Assembly (NCBI GenBank): GCA_964384525.1
Contig: CAYLKO010000059.1
Coordinates: 1 to 15,832 of the forward strand
Direction: 5' to 3'
Length of the DNA: 15,832 nucleotides
Origin: SHZI01 sp964384525
Lineage (GTDB): Bacteria; Pseudomonadota; Gammaproteobacteria; Steroidobacterales; GCA-2729495
The position numbers were made by a program, and so were the translations under genes. This document shows positions 9,672 to 15,832 of this stretch, piece after piece (the first letter of the stretch is position 1; each line of letters begins with the position of its first letter). The notes under the pieces were generated by a model. It had not been told where the DNA came from. It ran no database searches and worked only from the letters and a program-made list of their open reading frames with translations.

Positions 9672-10703
9672 ATGTCTGCAGCTCTCAAGCCCCCGATCGC
9701 GACCGGCACGATGCAGGTAGTCGAGATCACCACACCGGGTCCGCCCGAGGTCCTGCAACTCGCGCGGCGTCCCATTCCGGCACCCGGCGACGGCGAGGTG
9801 TTGATTCGCGTCGCAGCAGCCGGCGTGAATCGGCCGGATTGCGTGCAGCGTGCGGGCCACTATCCGCCGCCACCCGGCGCATCGGATCTGCCCGGCCTCG
9901 AAGTGGCGGGCACGGTGGTGGCCGTGGGTGCCGGCGTGGCATCGACGCTGGCGGTCGGCAGCCAGGTCTGCGCCCTGCTGGCCGGCGGCGGCTATGCCGA
10001 GTATTGCGTGGCACCCGCGGCACAGTGCCTGCCGGTGCCAGCGGCACGCAGCCTGATCGAAGCAGCCGCACTGCCCGAGACCTTCTTCACCGTCTGGACC
10101 AATGTCTTCGAACGCGGCCGCTTGCAGCCGGAGGAAAGCCTGCTGGTGCATGGCGGCGCCAGCGGCATCGGCACCACGGCCATCCAGCTTGCCCGCGCGC
10201 TCGGGTCCCGGGTTTACACCACCGCCGGCAGCGATGAAAAATGCGCCCTCTGCCTGCAGCTCGGCGCCGAACGCGCGGTGAATTACCGCACGGAAAAATT
10301 CCCCGAAGCAATTCTTGCGGCAACCGGCGGCCGCGGCGTCGATGTCATCCTGGACATGGTGGGTGGCCCCTACCTCGCCGACAATCTGCGCCTGCTGCAG
10401 CCAGATGGTCGTCTGGTGTACATCGCCGCGCTGGCAGGCAACAAAGGCGAACTGAATGTGAGCCAGGTCTTTTTGAAGCGGCTCACGCTCACGGGTTCCA
10501 CGCTGCGCAATCGCCCGGTGGCTGAAAAGGGCCGGATCGCCGGCGAACTGCTGGCGCACGTCTGGCCCTTGCTCGAAGCCCGCACGATCGTGCCGGTGAT
10601 TCAGCAGGTGCTCCCGCTGACCGCGGCTGCCGACGCCCACCGGATCCTCGAGGCCAATCAGACACTCGGCAAGATCGTCCTCCGCACCGGCAGCGGCGCA
10701 TGA
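9672..10703 (+). CDS. NADPH:quinone oxidoreductase, zinc-independent medium-chain dehydrogenase (PIG3/QOR type)
   Basis: A 343-residue medium-chain dehydrogenase/reductase lacking the zinc-ligand cysteines of alcohol dehydrogenases. The N-terminal catalytic domain has the PIG3/QOR-like pattern ITTPGPPEVL and AAAGVNRPDCVQRAGHYPPP. The nucleotide-binding domain has VHGGASGIGTTAIQLA (158-173 or so) and DVILDMVGGPYL. It probably reduces quinones or related enones with NADPH in the cytoplasm. The ATG at 9672 sits 6 bases after a TATACT box and lacks a Shine-Dalgarno sequence; an ATG at 9711 (MQVVEIT) matches the start of many family members and is a real alternative. The reading frame is open further upstream into moaA antisense, which is not coding. 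The stop overlaps the moeA start as ATGA, so the two are probably translationally coupled. Confidence 0.88.
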   Translation: MSAALKPPIATGTMQVVEITTPGPPEVLQLARRPIPAPGDGEVLIRVAAAGVNRPDCVQRAGHYPPPPGASDLPGLEVAGTVVAVGAGVASTLAVGSQVCALLAGGGYAEYCVAPAAQCLPVPAARSLIEAAALPETFFTVWTNVFERGRLQPEESLLVHGGASGIGTTAIQLARALGSRVYTTAGSDEKCALCLQLGAERAVNYRTEKFPEAILAATGGRGVDVILDMVGGPYLADNLRLLQPDGRLVYIAALAGNKGELNVSQVFLKRLTLTGSTLRNRPVAEKGRIAGELLAHVWPLLEARTIVPVIQQVLPLTAAADAHRILEANQTLGKIVLRTGSGA

Positions 10704-11920
10704 GCTCTGCTCCGCGGCAGCGGGTGACGGTCGATGAAGCGGTAGAGCTGGTGCTCGGGCACCTGGGAAACTGGGGAATGCAGCGGGTGGCGCTCGCGGC
10801 AGCGGCTGGCGAAATCCTCCGCGAGACGCTGTACACCGAGCGTGAGCAGCCGCCCTTCGATCGCGTGACGATGGATGGCATGGCGATCTCCCACCGTGCC
10901 TGCTCCGAGGTCCGGCTCATTTTCAACCTGGCGGGCACGCAGTGCGCAGGCGATGCTCCGTAGCTGCGGACCGACGAACAAGGTTGCGTCGCCATCATGA
11001 CCGGGGCGGCCCTGCCGGCCGGAGCGGACACCGTGATCCCCGTGGAACGCATCACCCGCGACGCGGAGCAGATCACGATCAACAGCGACTACCAGCCGCA
11101 AGCCGGCCAGTTTGTCCATCGCCGGGGCTCGGATCACGGCCAGGGCGTTGCCGTGCTCTCGCCCGGCAGGCGCATCGGCCCGCCGGAGATGGCCGTGCTC
11201 ACCACGACGGGTCGCGTGGAAGTCGAGATCGCCTGCCGGCCACGGATCACCGTGATCTCCACCGGCAATGAACTGGTGGAGGTCGGTCAGCCGATGACGG
11301 CCACCCAGATCCGGAGCTCGAACGACCGGGCCATTGCCGCGGCACTGGTGGCCCGCGGCTTCCATGCCACCAGCCGCCGTCATCTGCCTGATGACAGGGC
11401 CGTACTGGAACGCGAGCTTGAAAAAATGCTGGCCACCGAGGATGTGCTGATCCTGTCCGGTGGCGTGTCGATGGGCGAGTTCGACCATGTGCCGCAGGTG
11501 CTGGACAAACTCGGCATGCGCCTCATCTTCCACAAGGTGCAGCAGAAGCCCGGCCTGCCCATGTGGTTTGGCGTGTCACCGGCGGGCAAACCGGTGTTTG
11601 CCCTGCCCGGCAATCCCGTCTCGAGCCTCGTGTGCTTCGTGCGTTACGTGGCGCCGGCCCTGCTCGCGGCGCTCGGCGAAACGCCCCGCCCGCAGGAGCG
11701 CGTGTGCCTGGCCACCGGCCTGCACTTTGCCCCGCCCCTCACCTGGTTCGTGCCGGCCGTGCTGCACCATGGGGACGATGGACGATGTCAGGCACTGGTG
11801 CACCAGACCAACACTTCCGGTGATTTCATTGCGCTGGCCGGCACCGACGGCTTCGTCGAGCTGCCGGCGGACCGGGCCGATTTTCCCGCCGGATTTCCGG
11901 CGAAGTTCTTCCGCTGGTAG
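10700..11920 (+). pseudogene. moeA: MoeA molybdopterin molybdenumtransferase with one in-frame amber codon
   Basis: The frame encodes a complete MoeA of about 406 residues except for one TAG at codon 88 (10961-10963). The first piece (10700-10963) has FDRVTMDGMAI and ends at AGDAP. The sequence continues in the same frame with LRTDEQGCVAIMTGAALPAG, the normal MoeA continuation, and keeps the molybdopterin-binding motifs VISTGNEL (186-192 area), SGGVSMGEFD (253-262) and PGNPVS (304-309). A restart ATG exists at 10997 but would lose the N-terminal domain. The TAG is one transition from CAG (Gln). It may be a sequencing error, a recent nonsense mutation or a suppressed codon. MoeA inserts molybdate into adenylylated molybdopterin, so loss should block molybdoenzymes even though moaA and moaB are intact. 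The start overlaps the oxidoreductase stop (ATGA). The terminal stop is also TAG, 9 bp from the convergent ald. Confidence 0.88.
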
Positions 11921-11929
11921 CAGAGGCGT

Positions 11930-13048
11930 CTACCCGCCCAGTACCTCGCGTGCCGGGGTGTAGTCGTGTTCCAGCGCCGTGGCCACCGCCTCATAAGTGA
12001 CCTTGCCCCGATGAATGTTCAGGCCGGCGAGCAGGCCCGGATCATCGAGCATGGCCTGGCGGTAGCCCTTGTTCGCCAGCGCCAGCACATAGGGCAGCGT
12101 GGCGTTGTTCAGGGCAAAGGTCGATGTGCGGGCGACGGCACCCGGCATGTTGGTCACGCAGTAATGCACCACGCCTTCCTCGATATAGGTGGGGTGCGAG
12201 TGGGTGGTCGGCCGGGCCGTTTCGATGCACCCCCCCTGATCGATGGCCACGTCCACCACGACGGATCGGTCGCGCATCTCGCGGATCATCCGGCGACTCA
12301 CCAGTCGCGGGGCTTCCGCACCCGGGATCAGCACCGCGCCGATCACCAGATCGGCATCGGCGACGTATTGCTCGATGCCCTCCACCGTGGAGTAGATGGT
12401 GTTGACCCGGCCGCCGAAGTGGACGTCCAACTCCTGCAGGCGCTTCAGGGAGCGATCCAGCACGGTCACCTGGGCCTCCATGCCGATCGCGACGCGAATG
12501 GCATTGGTGCCCACCACCCCGCCACCCAGCACCACCACATTGGCTGCCTTCACGCCGGATACGCCACCGATCAGGATGCCCGGCCCACCCGCTTCATGCT
12601 CCAGACAATGGGCGCCGGCATGCACCGCCATGCGACCCGCCACTTCGCTCATCGGCGACAACAGCGGCAGGCTGTGATCGGGGGCGGTGACCGTTTCATA
12701 ACCGATCGCCACCACCCCGGAGTTCAACAGCATGTCGGTCTGCACCGGATCCGGGGCCAGGTGCAGATAGGTGAAGAGCACCTGGCCATCCCGCAGCAAA
12801 CCAGACTCGCTGGCCTGCAGCTCCTTCACCTTCACGATCATGTCGGCCCGCGCATAAATCTCGCTGGCCGTGCCGACGATCGTGGCGCCCGCACGTTCAT
12901 AGTCGGCGTCACGCACACCGATGGCCATGCCGGCCTTGCTTTGAATCAGCACCCGATGGTCATGCTCCACCAGCTCACGGACGCTGGTTGGCGTCAGGCC
13001 GACGCGGTATTCATCCTCCTTGATCTCGGTGGGCACACCAATCAGCAT
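11930..13048 (-). CDS. ald: Alanine dehydrogenase
   Basis: A 372-residue NAD-dependent L-alanine dehydrogenase, which interconverts alanine with pyruvate and ammonia. Length and residues match the well-studied enzymes: Arg15 and Lys75 for pyruvate binding, catalytic His96 (in YLHLAPD) and Asp270 (in DVAIDQGG). The nucleotide site is LGGGVVGTNA (174-183), with Asp198 at the end of the following strand for ribose binding. The N-terminus MLIGVPTEIKEDEYRVGLTP is typical of the family. The start is supported by AGGAG (13059 to 13055) six bases upstream. The gene stands alone on its strand, convergent with moeA and divergent from the CBS gene. No linked Lrp-type regulator is visible. The stop is TAG. 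Confidence 0.97.
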   Translation of the reverse strand: MLIGVPTEIKEDEYRVGLTPTSVRELVEHDHRVLIQSKAGMAIGVRDADYERAGATIVGTASEIYARADMIVKVKELQASESGLLRDGQVLFTYLHLAPDPVQTDMLLNSGVVAIGYETVTAPDHSLPLLSPMSEVAGRMAVHAGAHCLEHEAGGPGILIGGVSGVKAANVVVLGGGVVGTNAIRVAIGMEAQVTVLDRSLKRLQELDVHFGGRVNTIYSTVEGIEQYVADADLVIGAVLIPGAEAPRLVSRRMIREMRDRSVVVDVAIDQGGCIETARPTTHSHPTYIEEGVVHYCVTNMPGAVARTSTFALNNATLPYVLALANKGYRQAMLDDPGLLAGLNIHRGKVTYEAVATALEHDYTPAREVLGG

Positions 13049-13114
13049 CGCAGTCTCCTGTTTTTCTCCACCCTAACGTCTTTCCCCGGAGCACACAATT
13101 CGCTGCGGGCGGTC

Positions 13115-13120
13115 TATGAT
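13115..13120 (+). promoter_or_regulatory. Candidate -10 element of the CBS-domain gene
   Basis: TATGAT matches five of six positions of the -10 consensus and ends 6 bases before the ATG at 13127, so transcription would begin at or beside the start codon. The same 6-base spacing occurs at moaA and at the oxidoreductase gene. There is no clear -35 box. Confidence 0.35.
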
Positions 13121-13126
13121 CGGGGC

Positions 13127-13561
13127 ATGAAGCGGATGCCGACAATCAAGGCCGTGATGACGCCCTTCCCGTACTCGGTCGATGTGGCCGCGTCGCTGGC
13201 CGACGCCCGGGAATTCATGCGGCAACACCAGATCCGCCATCTGCCGGTAACCAGTGCCGGCGAGCTCGTCGGCAGCATATCGGACCGCGACATCAAGCTG
13301 GTGCTCGGTCCGGATTTTGCCTATCCCGATGCCCGGAAGACCTGCGTGCGGGATGCCATGGCTGCCGATGCCTACATCGTCGACATGGATACGGGGCTGG
13401 ATGGCGTGCTCGCCCACATGGCAGAGCATCATCTGGGGGCGGCCATTGTCACGCGTCGCGGCAAACTGGCCGGCATATTCACGGTGACGGATGCGTGTCA
13501 CCATTTTTCGGACTTTCTCCGGGAACAGGTCCGGCGTTCCGGCGGCGACACGGCCGCCTGA
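13127..13561 (+). CDS. Stand-alone two-CBS-domain protein
   Basis: A 144-residue protein made of two CBS domains and little else. The first begins at IKAVMTPFPYSVDVAASLADA and contains HQIRHLPVTSAGELVGSISDRDIKL. The second begins at VRDAMAADAYIVD and ends GKLAGIFTVTDACHHFSDFL. CBS pairs usually bind adenosine nucleotides and act as sensors, either alone or with a partner protein. The partner is unknown here. The ATG at 13127 has a TATGAT box 6 bases upstream and no Shine-Dalgarno sequence; an ATG three codons later is an alternative. The frame is open upstream through the antisense of ald, which is not coding. It is divergent from ald (78 bp apart) and precedes moaB by 53 bp. Confidence 0.88.
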   Translation: MKRMPTIKAVMTPFPYSVDVAASLADAREFMRQHQIRHLPVTSAGELVGSISDRDIKLVLGPDFAYPDARKTCVRDAMAADAYIVDMDTGLDGVLAHMAEHHLGAAIVTRRGKLAGIFTVTDACHHFSDFLREQVRRSGGDTAA

Positions 13562-13614
13562 ACCAAAACCCCTGATCCGGATGGCTGGAACAGTATTTTT
13601 CCCATGGGCACAAC

Positions 13615-14136
13615 ATGAGCAGCAGCGACGATTTCCAGGCACTTTCCATTGCCGTCCTCACGGTGTCGGACACCCGCACGCTCGATACCGACAAATCGGG
13701 CGCGCTCCTCATCGAACGCCTGGAAGATGCCGGCCACACCCTCGCCGATCGCGCGCTGGAGCCGGACGACATCTACCGGATCCGCGCCACGGTCTCGGCG
13801 TGGATCGCCGATCCGGACATCCAGGTGGTGCTCATGACCGGCGGCACCGGCGTGACCGGCCGCGATGGCACACCCGAGGCCATCGCCCCCCTGCTGGACA
13901 AGACCATCGAAGGTTTCGGTGAAATCTTCCGTCACCTCTCGTGGGACGACATCGGCACCTCCACCCTGCAATCCCGGGCACTGGCCGGCGTGGCCAACGG
14001 CACCTACCTGTTCTGCCTGCCGGGCTCCAGCAATGCCTGCGCCACCGCGTGGGACCGGCTGATCGTGGCCCAGCTCGACCGCCTCACCAAACCCTGCAAT
14101 CTCGTCGAACTGATGCCGCGCCTCAAAGAAACCTGA
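13615..14136 (+). CDS. moaB: MoaB/Mog family molybdenum cofactor biosynthesis protein
   Basis: A 173-residue protein of the MoaB type. The molybdopterin-binding motif is MTGGTGVTGRDGTPEA (74-89), including Asp84. The segment IEGFGEIFRHLSW (98-110), then GTSTLQSRALAG and LPGSSNA, completes the family signature. MoaB is related to Mog and MogA, which adenylylate molybdopterin before MoeA inserts metal. In E. coli the role of MoaB is unclear, but in organisms without MogA a MoaB can do the adenylylation. No second mog gene is seen in the window, so this may be the functional adenylyltransferase. A TATTTT box (13594-13599) lies 15 bases upstream and no clear ribosome binding site is visible. gloB begins 10 bp after the stop. 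Confidence 0.93.
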   Translation: MSSSDDFQALSIAVLTVSDTRTLDTDKSGALLIERLEDAGHTLADRALEPDDIYRIRATVSAWIADPDIQVVLMTGGTGVTGRDGTPEAIAPLLDKTIEGFGEIFRHLSWDDIGTSTLQSRALAGVANGTYLFCLPGSSNACATAWDRLIVAQLDRLTKPCNLVELMPRLKET

Positions 14137-14146
14137 GCATGCCGCC

Positions 14147-14917
14147 ATGCCCGTATTGCAGATCCATCAATTTCCCTGCCTTGGCGACAACTACGGCTAT
14201 CTGATCCACGACCCGCTGGCCGGCGTGACCGCCGCGATCGACACGCCGGATGCCGCCGCCATCGAGCGCGCACTCGCCGAACGCGGCTGGCAGCTCACCT
14301 TCATCCTGAACACCCACCACCATGCAGACCATGTCGGGGGCAATCTCGCGCTGAAGGCAAGCACCGGTTGCGTGATCGTCGGTTGCCGTGCCGATGCCGC
14401 CCGCATTCCCGGCATCGACATCAAGCTGAGCGACGGCGATACCTTCTACTTCGGCAATCACGGCGCGCACATCCTGGAGACGCCCGGCCACACGATCGGC
14501 CACATCTGCTATGTATTCGATGCAGACCACGTGGCCTTTGTCGGCGACACCCTGTTCTCCATGGGCTGCGGCCGGCTGTTCGAAGGCACGCCGGCCCAGA
14601 TGTGGCATTCGCTGCAGAAGCTGATGGCACTGCCCGATGAAACGCGCCTTTTCTGTGCCCACGAATACACCGAGAAAAACGGCCGGTTCGCGCAGACCCT
14701 GGAGCCGGACAACACCGTACTCGCCGCCCGCATGACGCAGGTGGCTGCACTGCGGGCCGACGGCCGCCCCACCGTGCCCAGCACGATCGGCCTGGAAAAA
14801 TCGACCAATCCATTCCTGCGTCCGGCCAGCCGGGAACTGCGGGCCACGCTCGGCATGCCGGATGCTGCAGATGTTGAGGTATTGGCGGAAACCCGCCGTC
14901 GCCGGGACAAATTCTGA
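14147..14917 (+). CDS. gloB: Hydroxyacylglutathione hydrolase (glyoxalase II)
   Basis: A 256-residue metallo-beta-lactamase-fold enzyme that hydrolyses S-lactoylglutathione to lactate and glutathione, the second step of methylglyoxal detoxification. Metal ligands are visible: THHHADH (His57, His59, Asp61, His62), PGHTIGH (His115), FVGDTLF (Asp134) and CAHEYT (His172). Glutathione-contact regions GCGRLFEG (140-147) and the C-terminal NPFLR and RRRDKF are typical of GloB and separate it from other family members. The start lies 10 bp after moaB, and the stop overlaps the next start by one base (TGATG), so moaB, gloB and the CPXCG gene may form one transcription unit. Confidence 0.96.
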   Translation: MPVLQIHQFPCLGDNYGYLIHDPLAGVTAAIDTPDAAAIERALAERGWQLTFILNTHHHADHVGGNLALKASTGCVIVGCRADAARIPGIDIKLSDGDTFYFGNHGAHILETPGHTIGHICYVFDADHVAFVGDTLFSMGCGRLFEGTPAQMWHSLQKLMALPDETRLFCAHEYTEKNGRFAQTLEPDNTVLAARMTQVAALRADGRPTVPSTIGLEKSTNPFLRPASRELRATLGMPDAADVEVLAETRRRRDKF

Positions 14918-15099
14918 TGCTGGAAGATGCAGTCACCGTCACCTGCCCGCATTGCTGGGCCAGCATCACGCTGGTCCTCGATCTGTCCGTCGAAGACCAG
15001 CGTTATGTGGAGGACTGCTCGGTGTGCTGTGCCCCGATGGTGGTCAGCTTCACCGTGGAAGACGGGCTACCGGTAAACGTGATGGTGGAGGCCGAGTAG
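14917..15099 (+). CDS. CPXCG motif-containing cysteine-rich small protein
   Basis: A 60-residue acidic protein with CPHC (Cys10, Cys13) and CSVCC (Cys34, Cys37, Cys38), the pattern of the CPXCG small-protein family and suited to binding one zinc ion. The spacing of the two cysteine pairs and the segment DLSVEDQRYVEDC fit the family. Its function is not known. The ATG overlaps the gloB stop (TGATG), which implies translational coupling. The gene ends with TAG, 16 bp from the convergent NmrA-like gene. Confidence 0.9.
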   Translation: MLEDAVTVTCPHCWASITLVLDLSVEDQRYVEDCSVCCAPMVVSFTVEDGLPVNVMVEAE

Positions 15100-15115
15100 A
15101 GAACCGCAACCTGGC

Positions 15116-15832
15116 TCAGCTGAAGGCCGCCTGGTGCTCGCGAACGAACTGCTCAAGTGAGGTCGGTGCCTTGCCGGTCAGGGCCTTCACTGTATCCGTA
15201 ATCCGCAGATCATGGCCATCGGCGATTTCCTGGAACAGGGAGCACACAGCATTCAGATGCCACTCGTTCGTCAGGAACTTCGCCAGGGTCTGACGATAGC
15301 CTTCCATCGGCACGAAGACATATTCGATCTTGCGGCCCAGCACCCGGGTAAAGCGCTCCGCAGCGTCGGCAAAGCTTAAAATTTCCGGACCGGTGAGCTC
15401 GTAGGCCCGGCCTTCATGTCCTGATCCGGTCAACACCGCCGCCACACACGCACCGATGTCGCGGGTGTCGTTCATCACTGTTTTTCCCTGGCCCATCGGC
15501 AGGAAGAACTTGTTCTGCGCCTTGATCGTGGCCGCACTGCCCAGGAAATTCTGCATGAAGTAGTTCGGCTGCATCAGCGTCCAGCCCAGCCCCGACTTCT
15601 TCAGGTACTACCCCGACTGGTAGTGGATCTTCGCGATCGGGCTTTTGGCGTCCGGCACCGCCTCCATCGAGGACATCTTCACCAGGTGCTTCACGCCCCT
15701 GGCCTTCGCGAGATCGATGAACTGCTTTTCCATCTCGAGCTGGTGCTCGCCATTCGGCAGGGTCATGAAGACCGTGGCGACACCCGACAGGGCTTTTTCC
15801 ACCACCGCCTTGTCGCCCACGTCACCGACCAC
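15116..15832 (-). pseudogene. NmrA-like NAD(P)-binding oxidoreductase, 5' end off the window, in-frame amber codon
   Basis: The frame enters at base 15832 without its N-terminal nucleotide-binding loop (GxxGxxG lies outside). The visible part has VVGDVGDKAVVEKALSGVATVF, then VKHLVKMSSMEA and KIHYQSG, then a TAG at 15610 to 15608. It continues in the same frame with YLKKSGLGWTLMQPNYFMQNF, the usual next segment of NmrA/SDR-a5 proteins, and ends normally with TGA at 15116. The TAG sits where relatives often have Gln (SEQYL-like), one transition from CAG. A restart ATG at 15574 would give only the C-terminal 152 residues and could not bind NAD(P). Such proteins reduce or sense quinones and related compounds. 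Whether the gene is dead, mis-sequenced or suppressed cannot be told from this sequence. Confidence 0.8.

Noticed and set aside
11966..13126. Plus-strand open frame ahead of the CBS gene
   Set aside because: It is antisense to ald, whose catalytic residues are all present. It joins the CBS frame only by lack of stops.
13594..13614. Leaderless start for moaB
   Set aside because: The TATTTT box is 15 bases from the ATG, not 6, so it does not share the geometry of the other three genes.
10961..15610. Genome-wide reassignment of TAG as a sense codon
   Set aside because: Six genes in the window end naturally at TAG at family-typical lengths, so wholesale reassignment is not supported. Partial suppression is kept only as a possibility.

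Overview
The window is GC-rich, gene-dense bacterial DNA with short intergenic gaps; the longest, about 140 bp, lies between two divergent genes. A class A penicillin-binding protein (PBP1b) with a UB2H domain, followed by a TPR lipoprotein that resembles the Pseudomonas activator LpoP, plus GloB followed by a CPXCG protein, point to a Gammaproteobacterium. The exact order is uncertain (a Xanthomonadales/Nevskiales-like lineage is a guess). A run of 10 N shows this is a draft or metagenomic scaffold.

Layout. (1) Positions 1-2728, minus strand: a CNNM/HlyC-CorC membrane protein, then LemA, then the 5' part of a secreted TPM-domain (YgcG-like) protein. (2) 2870-6582, plus strand: a secreted COG4798-type methyltransferase, mrcB (PBP1b), and a candidate lpoP split by the N gap. 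(3) 6579-9633, minus strand: moaA followed by an overlapping acetoacetyl-CoA synthetase gene. (4) 9672-11920, plus strand: a quinone oxidoreductase gene coupled to moeA, which carries an in-frame amber codon. (5) 11930-13048, minus strand: alanine dehydrogenase. (6) 13127-15099, plus strand: a two-CBS protein, moaB, gloB and a CPXCG small protein. (7) 15116-15832, minus strand: the 3' part of an NmrA-like NAD(P)-binding protein, also interrupted by an in-frame amber codon.

How the genes fit together. PBP1b and the TPR lipoprotein probably form a cell-wall synthase/activator pair. moaA, moaB and moeA all belong to molybdenum cofactor synthesis but lie in separate transcription units mixed with central-metabolism genes (ketone-body activation, alanine catabolism, methylglyoxal detoxification). 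No tRNA, rRNA, CRISPR array, insertion sequence, prophage or defence system was seen. I do not see a clearly novel multi-gene system. The points most worth a second look are the two in-frame TAG codons in otherwise intact frames, the LpoP candidate, and three genes whose -10-like element sits exactly 6 nt before the start codon, which suggests leaderless transcripts.

Stop-codon use in the 15 visible gene ends is 9 TGA, 6 TAG and 0 TAA. TAG is therefore a normal terminator here, which argues against genome-wide amber reassignment.
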